Positions 46,885 to 50,848 of a stretch of 64,000 nucleotides of DNA are shown here, one piece after another (the first letter of the stretch is position 1; every line of letters begins with the position of its first letter). Under the pieces are notes generated by a model, which was not told the origin of the DNA, ran no database searches, and saw only the letters and a list, made by a program, of their open reading frames with translations. The stretch covers positions 373,501-437,500 of the forward strand of contig JAFMOC010000195.1 in NCBI GenBank assembly GCA_019802505.1, read 5' to 3'. The DNA comes from Corydoras sp. C115 (lineage: Eukaryota; Chordata; Actinopteri; Siluriformes; Callichthyidae). The position numbers and the translations under genes are program-made.

Positions 46885-47115
46885 CCCCTCTCTCAGCAAA
46901 CCAAAACCATGTGCAAATCAACAGCAGAGAGAAGTTTGCAGAGTTGGCAAAACTCCCGCCTCCCGCACCGAACCCGCCGGTTAAAGTTCAAGTTAAAGTT
47001 AAAGTTAAATAAATTTAGGCTCAGCTCTCTCTCTCTCTCTCTTACCTCCGTAGCTCGCCCGCGGCAGCCCGAGCAGAGGGAGTACAGCACACAGGACCAG
47101 GCTCAGCGCTCTCAT
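17..47115 (-). CDS. cspg4: Chondroitin sulfate proteoglycan 4 (NG2), complete coding region in ten exons
   Basis: The CDS joins 47115-47046, 18357-18194, 17615-14058, 13220-12765, 8021-7845, 5423-5225, 3955-3824, 2874-2714, 2606-2424 and 1840-17. Every junction has GT and AG ends and the phases agree. The product is about 2307 residues; mammalian CSPG4 has about 2320. In order it shows a signal peptide (1 to about 22), two laminin-G domains (about 28-185 and 195-370), tandem CSPG repeats from about 405 to 2190, one membrane helix near 2215-2238 followed by RRNKTGKHDVQ, and the C-terminus QYWV, a PDZ-binding motif. CSPG4 is a type I cell-surface proteoglycan of glial and mural progenitors that binds collagen VI, growth factors and integrins; that role is family knowledge. 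Ser1004 in EGDEVLSG sits close to the chondroitin-sulfate serine known in mammals (about 995-999), so it is the likely attachment site by inference. Exons 9 and 10 each carry a one-base frameshift. The 3' UTR is outside the window. Confidence 0.95.
1937..2281 (+). mobile_element. SINE-A copy in intron 9, perfect 16-bp TSD
   Basis: The copy starts at the box A region (GGCTTAGTGG), so the first ten bases of the head are missing, and ends in a GAATGAA tail. ATTTCTTTCTAAACAT flanks it on both sides (1921-1936 and 2282-2297), showing insertion by target-primed reverse transcription. Confidence 0.92.
2424..2606 (-). CDS. cspg4: cspg4 exon 9: CSPG repeat with a one-base frameshift
   Basis: The exon follows ATCATCAG and ends AACAGAG|GTACCG. 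The first part reads LDAAAVYYKHQMPSEPFWSV, then KDSVKLELSSPP. In that frame a stop falls at 2475-2477. The repeat continues in another frame as AHLQHTLNITVTFSAPRRN, ending LWRNR with one base left, which splices in the right phase to LSVVQGQSKV in exon 10. A single missing base within the GC-rich stretch 2505-2516 explains this. I treat it as a probable assembly error, but a real allele is possible. Confidence 0.85.
2714..2874 (-). CDS. cspg4: cspg4 exon 8: CSPG repeat
   Basis: The 161-nt exon runs from acceptor CTTTAG to donor GCGAG|GTGATT, phase 1 to 0. It encodes SMQLVSRDILRAATSEEGDE, then ISYTLTRPPRLGRLIKQN and INQFTQSE. It is separated from exon 9 by the shortest intron of the gene (107 bp), and together they read QFTQSE-LDAAAVYYKHQ. 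Confidence 0.92.
3016..3368 (+). mobile_element. SINE-A copy in intron 7
   Basis: A full-length copy with head GGTGGCACAGTGGCTTAGTGG slightly changed and a (GAAT)n tail. Short flanking repeats GTGTAAA (3008 and 3369) are the likely TSD. Confidence 0.9.
3420..3562. repeat. Two (TG)n microsatellites in intron 7
   Basis: TG runs at 3420-3442 and 3511-3562 are separated by about 70 bp of unique sequence. Confidence 0.95.
3824..3955 (-). CDS. cspg4: cspg4 exon 7: CSPG repeat
   Basis: The 132-nt exon (phase 1 to 1) is bounded by TTCCATCAG and TTTCCAG|GTGAGG. It encodes SESGGFSFMVTDGENITPTH, then YFVVTARPLTIFMEAEGEL. The last base completes a glycine codon with exon 8 to give FPGSMQLVSRD, a repeat start. 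Confidence 0.92.
4735..5094 (+). mobile_element. Full-length SINE-A in intron 6, perfect 15-bp TSD
   Basis: The element starts GGCGGCACGG and ends in (GAAT)n. AATGAAGTTTTAAGT occurs at 4720-4734 and 5095-5109. A C-run near 5032 replaces the usual CCACCGCG motif. Confidence 0.93.
5225..5423 (-). CDS. cspg4: cspg4 exon 6: CSPG repeat
   Basis: The 199-nt exon starts after TGTGTTTAG and ends CATCAAG|GTAGCG, phase 0 to 1. It encodes LLAGEQLDLTNKVLRTEDLD, then TPPEELIYTVEGLTNGMIAL and FTQDQLDHGDVIFIHQ. The split glycine codon joins exon 7 to read HQGSESGGFSFMVTDG, a normal CSPG-repeat strand. Confidence 0.92.
5424..7006. other. Intron 5 sequence without a gene
   Basis: Nothing coding is visible. 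It contains (CA)n at 5822-5858, a poly-A run at 6075-6103, a poly-T run near 6232-6246, a (TG)n-rich tract at 6498-6558 and a (GA)n run at 6731-6752. Confidence 0.7.
7020..7781 (-). mobile_element. Compound SINE-A insertion (two copies plus a fragment) in intron 5
   Basis: Two minus-strand copies (about 7022-7351 and 7425-7781) are joined through a 40-bp SINE fragment (7352-7392) and a short linker. The whole block is flanked by CCCCCGTTTAATT at 7007-7019 and 7782-7794, so it has one TSD for two copies. The first copy lacks its head, with GGAGAAC microhomology at the join. Confidence 0.85.
7845..8021 (-). CDS. cspg4: cspg4 exon 5: CSPG repeat
   Basis: This 177-nt exon (59 codons, phase 0-0) lies between TTCTCAG and GTGGAG|GTAGAG. 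It encodes VQEGLIYYLHDDSETTEDN and a segment with DVIPVNDQPPQL, the end-of-repeat motif of the CSPG/FRAS type. The next exon continues LLAGEQLDLTNKVL, the expected start of the following repeat. Confidence 0.93.
8119..8534 (-). mobile_element. SINE-A copy in intron 4 with a 72-bp G-run
   Basis: A full-length minus-strand copy flanked by GATATAATT (8110-8118, 8535-8543). Where other copies have a short G-run after GGGTCGC, this one has an almost pure G tract at 8165-8236, broken only by an A at 8189. Confidence 0.92.
8543..8613. repeat. Flank segment duplicated at 9667-9740
   Basis: The 70-bp sequence beside the SINE (GATCCATAAAGGTGATTGGC and onward to CAAATGCCACACTGAA) recurs with few changes at 9667-9740, together with the adjoining SINE head. 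Confidence 0.88.
8931..8988. repeat. (TG)n microsatellite
   Basis: About 29 TG dinucleotides in intron 4. Just upstream (about 8780-8900) is a heavily decayed SINE-like stretch (GGTGGAATTTGCATGTTCTC). Confidence 0.93.
9498..9840. repeat. Interrupted direct repeat around a transposed SINE-head segment
   Basis: An approximately 85-bp unit (GGATTTTAAGGGCCTCCAGATG onward, to TCTTCTCAT..CGCTCAG) occurs at 9498-9583 and 9745-9840. Between the copies lie a SINE-A head fragment (9584-9655, minus) and the 70-bp flank copied from 8543-8613. Confidence 0.8.
10613..10967 (-). mobile_element. Full-length SINE-A in intron 4, 12-bp TSD
   Basis: Bounded by TAGAATAGAATT at 10601-10612 and 10968-10979. The head reads GGGCGGCACGGTGGTTTAGTGG on the minus strand. 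Confidence 0.93.
10980..12720. other. Intron 4 sequence without a gene
   Basis: No coding region or recognisable element. GC- and CpG-rich patches occur near 11510-11660 and 11890-12060. Confidence 0.6.
12765..13220 (-). CDS. cspg4: cspg4 exon 4: CSPG repeats
   Basis: The 456-nt exon (152 codons, phase 0-0) is bounded by TTTTCCAG and GACGAG|GTACGTAC. It begins VEQADILPSEMTFSI and ends VVSFSWDE. CSPG-repeat hallmarks include FTQEDINNDLLIYVS, FTVDVSNGF and FTVREGGSVALSEEVL. It splices cleanly from exon 3 (FIDQHHLK) into exon 5 (VQEGLIYYLHDD). Confidence 0.93.
13281..13632 (-). mobile_element. SINE-A in intron 3, imperfect TSD
   Basis: Flanked by TAAGAATATGTCTTAATT (13261) and TAAGAATATCTATTAATT (13633), an imperfect duplication of about 18 bp, which suggests an older insertion. 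Confidence 0.9.
14058..17615 (-). CDS. cspg4: cspg4 exon 3: laminin-G domains and first CSPG repeats (1186 codons)
   Basis: This single open exon of 3558 nt starts after TTTTCACAG and ends at CTGAAG|GTAAGAAG, phase 0 to 0. It encodes residues 79-1264: the rest of laminin-G 1 (ending FLRGCMSDVHF), laminin-G 2 (with DDQWHRIKIQID and SFIGCLGEIKV), then successive CSPG repeats with the usual LIYYVHSGG, DGLIYYVHSGG and FTQADLRDGGV type motifs. Several Asn-X-Ser/Thr sites are present. The acidic Ser-Gly site EGDEVLSG (Ser1004, codon 14840-14838) is the candidate chondroitin sulfate attachment point. A giant third exon is also what I recall for mammalian CSPG4. It has no internal stop, which argues against the gene being a pseudogene. 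Confidence 0.96.
18194..18357 (-). CDS. cspg4: cspg4 exon 2: start of laminin-G domain 1
   Basis: The 164-nt exon follows a CTTTCAG acceptor and ends at CAG|GTAACAG. It encodes SYFGDSFCRIDAVQDL, then a laminin-G strand pattern including FKTGRRNGLLLLAAG and DYLSLEMTNGRLQ. It enters in phase 1 and leaves in phase 0, matching both neighbours. It is too short to stand out as an ORF but completes the N-terminus of laminin-G domain 1, residues 24-78. Confidence 0.88.
18918..19217 (-). mobile_element. Head-truncated SINE-A
   Basis: Tail and body are present, but homology stops at box B (GGAGATTCGAA), where a DNA-transposon relic begins at about 19228. The copy is therefore broken at the 5' end. Confidence 0.88.
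19228..19425 (+). mobile_element. Tc1-like transposon relic
   Basis: The stretch starting TTTGGGGAAGGTCCATCATG resembles the 3' coding part of a common teleost Tc1-like transposase (motif order: FGEG, DEFGVE-LDW, WDELE-RL, SVSDL). It is frame-broken. The family assignment is from memory. Confidence 0.5.
19693..20057 (-). mobile_element. SINE-A with (CCAT)n-type tail
   Basis: Flanked by CGTTATACATATT and CGTTATTCATATT (19680, 20058), an almost perfect TSD. The tail has drifted to CCATCCATCC. Confidence 0.9.
20071..23384. other. Intron 1 stretch without a gene
   Basis: No coding region recognised. A 30-bp Tc1-like scrap (CAGTTTGGGGAAGGCCTTC) lies at 22049-22080. A polypurine patch at 20210-20270, a short C-run at 20979-20989 and a (GT)n run near 22783-22799 are the only other simple features. 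Confidence 0.6.
23385..23718 (+). mobile_element. SINE-A with degraded head
   Basis: From box B onward (GGTTCGAATCCCC at about 23422) the copy is typical. Box A is degraded to CAATGGATTTGG, so its Pol III promoter is probably dead. It ends in (GAAT)n. Confidence 0.88.
24731..24940 (-). mobile_element. SINE-B copy, interrupted by a solo LTR
   Basis: The minus strand reads from the tRNA-like head (GTAGCTCAGTG) through GGGTTCAAATCCCAGGTCCA to the tail GTCGCTTTGGATAAAAGTG with TGTAAATG repeats, the kind of 3' end shared with L2-type LINEs. The head continues beyond the LTR at 25387, where an 11-bp motif (CGCTGAGCTAC) is repeated four times to about 25446. Confidence 0.85.
24941..25386 (-). mobile_element. 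Solo LTR with 4-bp TSD, inserted into SINE-B
   Basis: On the minus strand the 446-bp element begins TGTCAGGAATTTT and ends GATCCGAACA, i.e. TG...CA. It contains a TATATACAC promoter-like box and an AATAAA signal in the same orientation. CTAC flanks it at 24937-24940 and 25387-25390. No internal region or second LTR is present. A Ty3-type element is plausible from the 4-bp TSD. Confidence 0.85.
25447..26870. other. Intron 1 stretch without a gene
   Basis: GC-rich in places (25680-26180). A (TG)n tract lies at 26671-26719. No coding region recognised. Confidence 0.6.
26985..27125 (+). mobile_element. Decayed SINE-A with internal deletion
   Basis: Box B (AGGTTCGAATCCC) is followed by GGGTGGAGCTTCCATG, and the copy then jumps directly to the 3' body (CGGAACGTTCTCCTCTGGAT). 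The central 200 bp are missing. A G-run lies just upstream at 26880-26897. Confidence 0.75.
27306..27530 (+). mobile_element. SINE-A with internal deletion
   Basis: The head GGGCACGTTGGCTTAGTGG and body are recognisable. The segment between CCTCCCACAGT and the GATAGATTGG block is deleted, giving a copy of about 225 bp. Confidence 0.85.
28103..28644. mobile_element. Pogo/Tigger-like non-autonomous DNA transposon
   Basis: The 542-bp element has terminal inverted repeats starting CCGTATTTTCC and a TA duplication on both sides (28101-28102, 28645-28646). On the plus strand, near 28306-28370, it still encodes NSDTEDEDFDGFVGEERLK followed by a stop. Such an acidic tail is what I would expect at the C-terminus of a pogo-like transposase. 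An approximately 65-bp subrepeat (ACAGAAATAGACCC and onward) is tandemly doubled at 28499-28625. TA target and TIRs are seen directly; the superfamily is inferred. Confidence 0.75.
28650..29380. other. Intron 1 stretch without a gene
   Basis: No element or coding region recognised. Confidence 0.5.
29383..29560 (-). mobile_element. Old SINE-A-like fragment
   Basis: The order ATCGCTGGACACACACTCAC, ATATAGGGGCAATT, box B complement GGATTCAAACC and GCGCTGAGAGG follows the SINE-A body on the minus strand, with many differences and a deleted centre. Confidence 0.75.
30236..30400 (+). mobile_element. Tc1-like transposon relic
   Basis: TAGTTTGGGGAAGGCCTTGT followed by TGCATAAAGCGA, GAGTTTGCTGTGGAGGAGG and TGGGATGAACTAGAATG matches the degraded transposase 3' region also seen at 19228 and 31262. 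No frame is intact. Confidence 0.5.
30505..30696 (-). mobile_element. Old SINE-A-like fragment
   Basis: Reads from CAACACTCACACAGACACAC through GTTTTTGGGCTGTGAGAGG to CACCGTGCCGCCCCA. The order matches SINE-A but box B is deleted. Confidence 0.78.
31262..31515 (-). mobile_element. Tc1-like transposon relic
   Basis: On the minus strand the segment reads through FGEG-like, IKTW-like and WNELE-like remnants of the same transposase family, with stops. A SINE-B-like scrap (GAGGATGAAGGGCCTCGCTC) lies just before it at 31200-31255. Confidence 0.5.
31520..32915. other. Intron 1 stretch without a gene
   Basis: No coding region or known element recognised. The composition is mixed, with CpG-rich spots near 31850-31940 and 32340-32400. 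Confidence 0.5.
32918..33108 (+). mobile_element. Intact-looking SINE-B
   Basis: The head GTGTGGTAGCTCAGTGGTTA has a good box A (TGGTAGCTCAGTGG) and box B (GGTTCAAATCC). The 3' end GTCGCTTTGGATAAAAGCG and CCAATAAATGACC is of the L2-LINE type. A SINE-A is inserted in its tail. Confidence 0.9.
33109..33465 (-). mobile_element. SINE-A no. 1 of the duplicated region, inserted in the SINE-B tail
   Basis: Flanked by AATAAATGACCA at 33097-33108 and 33466-33477. Diagnostic variants are GGGCATACACTC, CAATTTTGAGAATTC and GGAAACTCGAGAACC; these allow the chimeric SINE at 34928 to be dissected. Confidence 0.93.
33289..35100. repeat. Tandem duplication, copy 1 (1812 bp)
   Basis: This block is repeated head to tail at 35101-36914. 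Differences found are a poly-A run two bases longer and lacking an internal C in copy 2, a T/C change at 34809 and a C/G change at 34912. Duplication boundaries fall inside SINE-A copies. Confidence 0.95.
34928..35277 (-). mobile_element. Chimeric SINE-A at the duplication junction
   Basis: Its left part has the variants of the SINE at 36741 (GGGTTCACGGGGG, GGGTAGAACG, GGGCTGTGGGC, GGGCACACAC). Its right part has those of the SINE at 33109 (TTTTGAGAATTC, GGAAACTCGAG). The switch lies in the 39 bp 35062-35100. Confidence 0.93.
35101..36914. repeat. Tandem duplication, copy 2 (1814 bp)
   Basis: Nearly identical to 33289-35100. The high identity shows a very recent event, a copy-number variant, or an assembly that joined two haplotypes. 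It contains no recognisable gene; a 153-codon ORF present in both copies has no family resemblance. Confidence 0.93.
36741..37095 (-). mobile_element. SINE-A no. 3 of the duplicated region
   Basis: Carries the left-type variants shared with the chimeric copy and the right-type variants CAATTTGGAGAACTC and GACTGTCGGAGG. It lies directly before another SINE-A. Confidence 0.92.
37105..37444 (-). mobile_element. SINE-A adjacent to the previous copy
   Basis: Starts with ATTCATTCATTCATTATCAC and ends CCACTAAGCCACCGATCAC. The head is altered after CCACCG. It lies only about 12 bp from the preceding copy in the same orientation. Confidence 0.9.
37445..38665. other. Intron 1 stretch without a gene
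   Basis: Pyrimidine-rich (37690-37740) and CpG-rich parts, but no coding region or element recognised. Confidence 0.55.
38670..39549 (-). mobile_element. LTR related to the solo LTR at 24941, split by a second LTR insertion
   Basis: The outer pieces 38670-38996 and 39464-39549 match the solo LTR at 24941 (TGTTCGGATC start, AATAAA on minus, CTGGCCAGCGGG block), with a central part replaced. It is interrupted at AGGAAC|CCATAAG. The expected terminal A is a G at 39549, and no TSD is evident. Confidence 0.82.
38997..39463 (-). mobile_element. Second-family LTR with an inverted copy of its own U5 end
   Basis: A 342-bp LTR (38997-39338, minus orientation, TGTCAGAAG to CCTAACA) is followed on the plus-strand right by ATTCCCCC, whose complement GGGGGAAT looks like a polypurine tract. 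Next comes a 118-bp inverted copy (39346-39463) of the LTR's own 3' end (38997-39114, two mismatches). The unit begins TGTTAGGATC, ends GATCCTAACA, and is flanked by GAAC (38993-38996, 39464-39467). Confidence 0.85.
39655..39790 (-). mobile_element. Tc1-like transposon relic
   Basis: Contains GTTGAGGTCGGGGCTCCAG, TATTCCACACCAAGCT and GGGCCTTCCCCAAACTG in the order expected for the antisense of the transposase 3' region. Confidence 0.5.
40538..40890 (-). mobile_element. Full-length SINE-A
   Basis: Body and head are typical (minus GGCGGCACTGGGGCTTAGTGG). It lies 34 bp from an oppositely oriented copy, so the two form a head-to-head pair. Confidence 0.92.
40925..41273 (+). mobile_element. Full-length SINE-A, 13-bp TSD
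   Basis: AAATATAAATAAA at 40912-40924 and 41274-41286 flanks it. The A-rich target separates it from the inverted copy on its left. Confidence 0.93.
42101..42702. repeat. 16-bp minisatellite, about 37 units
   Basis: The unit is CAGATGCGGGACGGTT, with a frequent variant CAGATCCGGGACGGTT and a few indels. Because 16 is not divisible by three and the unit lacks stops, all plus-strand frames stay open and give the same 16-residue period. This is not a gene. Confidence 0.97.
42803..43311. repeat. Long (CA)n/(CATA)n tract, about 510 bp
   Basis: Pure CA blocks are broken by ATA, AGA and AATA interruptions. It follows the 16-bp minisatellite after only 100 bp. Confidence 0.97.
43730..44640. repeat. 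Degenerate 30-bp minisatellite with higher-order structure
   Basis: The basic unit is near GGTAATGTGATATATTTGGG plus GTAACATTGG (30 bp). At the left end it forms 60-bp units (GGTTTAGGAATTAGGGTACC variant). A block of about 150 bp starting GGGGATAGCATTATGG at 43971 recurs at 44186. Confidence 0.93.
45523..45583. repeat. (CA)n microsatellite
   Basis: CA runs broken by CC dinucleotides. Confidence 0.93.
45600..45865 (-). mobile_element. Tc1-like transposon relic
   Basis: Contains GGCTTTCCACAAGGTTTTGG, CTAATTCATCCCGAAAGGTG and GGGGCCTTCCCCAAACTG in family order, antisense to the transposase; no frame is intact. Confidence 0.5.
45870..47020. other. Intron 1 close to exon 1, no gene seen
   Basis: C- and CpG-rich DNA with C-runs (46150-46175, 46360-46373), a (CA)n tract at 46848-46885 and a (CT)n run at 47023-47041 directly beside the exon 1 donor. 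Confidence 0.6.
47046..47115 (-). CDS. cspg4: cspg4 exon 1: start codon and signal peptide
   Basis: The exon begins at an ATG and encodes MRALSLVLCAVLPLL, then GLPRASYG: a basic start, a hydrophobic core and small residues near a plausible signal-peptidase site. The donor GGAG|GTAAG leaves one base (phase 1), which joins the two-base start of exon 2 to give a valine. The ATG is chosen because it is the only one in frame before a good signal peptide and the donor splices in frame. The next coding exon lies 28.7 kb away. Confidence 0.9.
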
Positions 47116-47352
47116 GTTGCCGGTGCTCTGCAGCCTCGACGTCTAGCTCTCCATTCAAAGCGCAGTCTGCGTTTAGGGGGCAGAACGTCTGCGCCGAGTC
47201 TACTCATGAAGAGGGGTGGGCCGGCCGGGGCCCGAAGTTACACCCTGAGGTCCACCTCCTGCCCATTACTGAGCGCACGGCCCGGGGGTGGGACGCCCGC
47301 AGCAGGACGTCTGCGCTCGGCCGCTCTGCCTGCCTGCCTGCCTGCCTGCGCA
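47047..47352 (-). promoter_or_regulatory. GC/CpG-rich 5' flank and probable promoter of cspg4
   Basis: The DNA around and upstream of the ATG is rich in GC and CpG, with several GGGGCGG-like and GGCCCGGG-type blocks. No TATA box is visible near the ATG, which would fit a CpG-island promoter. A CCTG tetranucleotide repeat of about six units sits at 47328-47350. The transcription start and 5' UTR cannot be placed from sequence alone. Confidence 0.4.
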
Positions 47353-47727
47353 GGTACAACGTGTCTGCCTCGGAAGACGTTCTTTATTTTGTGATGATTG
47401 ATGAATATTAACGAGTTCTTCTTCAGCTCCTTTAAGTCCCGAAATAAACCCTCGTCCTGTCACTGCACTCCGCTCGATATAGAACCAAACACCGTGCTAA
47501 GTATGCAGACAGCTCCGAATTTGGGCCAAAGATCGAGACCGAGGCTCAGAAACGTCGCACGATGATCTGAAGAATGGCGCTCGTGATTTTGCACAACCTT
47601 GTGACGCTTATGCAGCTGGAGAGAACATACCAAACACACTATTCTGACAAAGCAGTAGGCATAGAATGTGTATACTCCCTCTTAGCCGTGTTTTTCAGAT
47701 GCATTTAACTGTGAGAACAGTTTGCGG

Positions 47728-48079
47728 GGGCGGCACGGTGGCTTAGTGGTTTAGCATGTTCTCCTCTCAGCGCTAGGGATTCCCGGTTCGAATCCCCATC
47801 TGGGTGGAGTGTCCATGTTCTCCCCGTGTCCGCGTGGGTTTCCTCCGGGTTCTCCGGTTTCCTCCCACAGTCCAAAAACATGGATCAAGTCAATTGAGTT
47901 CTCCAAATTGCCCCATATAGAGTGTGTGTGTGTGAGTGAGTGTGTGCCCAGTGATAGATTGCCCCCCTGTCCTGGGTGTATCTGCCCAGCGCCCAAAACG
48001 TTCTCCCCTGGATGGGCATGAGGAACCCCCCCCGCGACCCTAATAAAGCGGAAGATAATGAATGAATGAATGAATGAAT
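47728..48079 (+). mobile_element. Full-length SINE-A, type copy, 13-bp TSD
   Basis: Starts GGGCGGCACGGTGGCTTAG. Box A is at 47739-47749 and box B at 47785-47795, 35 bp apart, as in tRNA-type Pol III promoters. GAACAGTTTGCGG repeats at 47715-47727 and 48080-48092. It sits inside a Tc1-like relic that resumes at 48085 (GGAAGGCCCCTTTTCATGCA). Confidence 0.95.
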
Positions 48080-48205
48080 GAACAGTTTGCGGAAGGCCCC
48101 TTTTCATGCACAGCACCTCCTTTGAGATGAATTAGGATGGCGATGGTGAGTCAGGCTCTTTCATCATCAGCATCGAGGTCTGACCTCACAAATCTTCTCC
48201 CCCCC
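48080..48205 (+). mobile_element. Tc1-like relic split by the SINE
   Basis: CAGTTTGCGGAAGGCCCCTT continues with GATGAATTAGGATGGCGATG and GTCTGACCTCACAAAT, the decayed transposase 3' region. Its start is on the other side of the SINE at 47711. Confidence 0.5.
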
Positions 48206-48661
48206 CCCACCTCCTCATCCCCTGTTGCTGAGCCCGTTTGGCTTCACCCGGTTTGTTGTGGATAATTTAGGACCGGCTGACCGTCGACTCTCTGTCCCGC
48301 GTTTCCTGTGTTTGGGAAAGAGATCAGCGTGGGTGCCCCGCCCCGTGTGCCGGTGCCCCGCCCTCTCCCGAAGCGCCGGTTCCTGCATGTTCTACAAAGA
48401 ACGGCAACGAAAATCCCAGCCCAGATGGAGTCACGGATGAATGGTCTGCGCCTCCATTTGCGCTGTTTGTGCAGATTCGGAGGACGGAGACGACGCTTTG
48501 ACATAATGGAGACAAACGGCACAAATTTCAGCGCAAAACCCAATCAGATTCGAGAACCTCGGTTCTCTGCGGCGCTCACACACCTTCAGCTCAGATTAAC
48601 CAGAACTGTGTGGGTGCACACGGGCCACGGTGTCCCGTAACCCCCCCCCCCCAACCCCCCC

Positions 48662-48939
48662 AAACACACACACACACACACAGAGTTTGTTTTTTATGCT
48701 TAGTAAAGACATATACCAACAACCAAGACTTAAACAATATTTCTACTTGGACCTTAACCTAACCTTAACCTAACATTAACCTAACCTTAATCTAACCTTA
48801 ACCTAACATTAACCTAACCACAACTACAACCCTGATCCTACTTTAAAACTGAATGATTCATCAGCATGTGGTCCCCACAAAAACATCAGGTCTCCACATG
48901 TGAACGTGTGGACAGGACTTAGTCCCCATAATGTTACCT

Positions 48940-49006
<67 letters not shown>

Positions 49007-49275
49007 TTGTTTTTATGCTTAGTAAGGACTTTAATTTCCATTAATTTAGTAACCAAAGCTTTATCCATATACCAACAACCAAGACTTAAACAATATTTCT
49101 ACTTGGACCTTAACCTAACCTTAATCTAACCTTAACCTAACATTAACCTAACCACAACTATAACCCTGATCCTACTTTAAAACTGAATGATTCATCAGCA
49201 TGTGGTCCCCACAAAAACATCAGGTCTCCACATGTGAACGTGTGGACAGGACTTAGTCCCCATAATGTTACCTGT

Positions 49276-49333
<58 letters not shown>
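48662..49333. repeat. Tandem duplication of about 320 bp with CA tracts and CCTTAA-type repeats
   Basis: Two units start at the CACAGAGTTTGTTTTTATGC motif (48680 and 49000). Each contains ACCTTAACCTAACATTAACC-like runs (48755-48825, 49105-49155), the block GGTCTCCACATGTGAACGTG and a terminal (CA)n (48945-49001, 49278-49333). The second has an extra 30-40 bp near its start. Confidence 0.9.
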
Positions 49334-49335
<2 letters not shown>

Positions 49336-49849
49336 CCCTCTCCAAAGGAGAAAAAAAAACCTATAACAGCTTCCAGATGCTTACAAAGGCTCATTGTCAT
49401 CAGTTTGGCCCCTGTGGCAGCGTGGCAGCATGGCAGCGTGGCGGCGTGGCAGCGTGGTGGCGTGGCAGCGTGCGCCGTGTGGTCAGTCCCTCAGACTGGA
49501 ATCACTGAAGGTTCCATATGGCCATTGTTTTTTTTTTTTTTATTAAGAACCCACTGACTCAGGTTCCAGTTCCCTCCAGTGTGCAGCAAAGCGCGGCGAC
49601 AGGATCTTAATTAAATCTACTAACGCGGGCGGCGTCCCCGGTTCTGCAGCGCGCGCTCGATGTGCGGCGCCGTAATGAGCGGATGCACTTACACACCGCC
49701 TGCTGTTGTGCGATTGTACGGCGTTGTGTCAGTAAAAAGCAGGTGCTGCAGCAATGCACTTTATACTTCTTTATTAATCACCCTTTGGTATGTTCTCTAA
49801 TGACCGGTCTCTTTCGGGTGGTGGATGAGGCTCAGTACTGCAGTGACTC

Positions 49850-50170
49850 GTCCCGCTTTATCCTCTATTAGGGTCGCGGTGGGGTTCCCCATGCCCATCC
49901 AGAGGAGAACGTTTCGGGCGCTGGGCAGATACACCCAGGACAGGGGGGCAATCTATCACTGGGCACACACTCACTCACTCACACACACACACTCTATATG
50001 GGGCAATTTGGACAACTAAATTGACCTTGATCCATGTTTTTGGACTGTGGGAGGAAAGCGGAAAACCCGGAGGAAACCCACGCGGACACAGGGAGGACAT
50101 GGAAACTCCACCCAAATGGGGATTCGAACTGGGAATTCCTAGCGTTGAGAGGAGAACATGCCAAAGCACT
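49850..50170 (-). mobile_element. SINE-A without head and without (GAAT)n tail
   Basis: Homology runs from GCTTTATCCTCTATTAGGG to GAGAACATGCCAAAGCACT, with AGTGACTC on both sides (49842-49849, 50171-50178). Both ends are shortened. Confidence 0.88.
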
Positions 50171-50702
50171 AGTGACTCAGTCAGTTAGATTTTTTTCCTC
50201 TCACACACATCGCTTAAGCTTTTCCCATTTATTTTTTTTGAATCCACTCTGCCGAACTCTGCGGATCCGGTTCTTGTTGATCTAAAAGCGGTTCTTCTCC
50301 TTCGATGGGATTCGGTAACGAGGGCATCCGGAACGTTTGGAGTTCTCTCTCTCTTTTGGCTTCAAGCAAAACCAGATATCCTCATAACCATAAATCTGTG
50401 AATCCGGCGAGGCTCTGACTAACACAGGCCCGAGGACCGGCGTCCACAGAGGACGAAATCAAGGGAGGCTTGTTCTCCAGCCCCAGGTAGAAGTTCAAAG
50501 GTGGTGCTGGTGCTGGAGTCTTCATCTGAGGACGATTGGTTTAGTCAGCCGCCCACTTCCAAATGAAAACTCTCCGAGCTACGGAGGCATTACCGGCCTG
50601 AGCCTTCTGCACCCATCTCTGTTCTGCGAGAGAAGTACTGATCGGCCACTTTATTAGGACACCTTCGTGGACTTTGTAGTTCTATAATTACATTCTGTAG
50701 TC

Positions 50703-50774
50703 CGTCATGTAGCTTAATGGCAGAGTGCTTGCTTTGCATCTAATGGGTCCTGGGTTCAACCCCCAGCATCTCCA
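50703..50774 (+). pseudogene. tRNA-Ala(TGC)-like pseudogene
   Basis: GTAGCTTAATGGCAGAGTG (D arm), CTTTGCA (anticodon loop with TGC), and CCTGGGTTCAACCCCCAG (T arm) are followed by CATCTCCA. The 5' acceptor strand (CGTCAT) does not pair with the 3' strand and the anticodon stem is broken, so it is not expected to work. It may also be the head of another SINE. Confidence 0.55.
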
Positions 50775-50848
50775 TCAGAAGTCTTGGACCTTCAATGAAA
50801 GTTCTAAAAAAACATCATTGATTTGGTAGGTGTGGTAGCTCAGTGGAT

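Larger units (their letters stand above)
18358..47045 (-). other. cspg4 intron 1 (28.7 kb), filled with repeats
   Basis: A phase-1 GT/AG intron separates the signal-peptide exon from laminin-G domain 1. It makes up 61% of the gene and holds many SINE-A copies, two SINE-B copies, LTRs, a pogo-like element, Tc1-like relics, a 1.8 kb tandem duplication and two minisatellites. No nested gene on either strand was recognised. Developmental enhancers often lie in first introns of this kind of gene, but no such element can be identified here without comparison to other species. Confidence 0.8.

Noticed and set aside
47809..48021. Recurrent ORF of 70-90 codons (MFSPCPRGFPPGSPVSSHSP type) found in most SINE-A copies on either strand
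   Set aside because: It lies wholly inside SINE-A bodies, shifts with each copy's indels and includes simple CV repeats. It is open because the SINE body has few stops, not because it codes.
48755..48830. Interstitial telomere repeat
   Set aside because: Units are CCTTAA/CCTAAC mixtures inside a duplicated repeat, not (CCCTAA)n.
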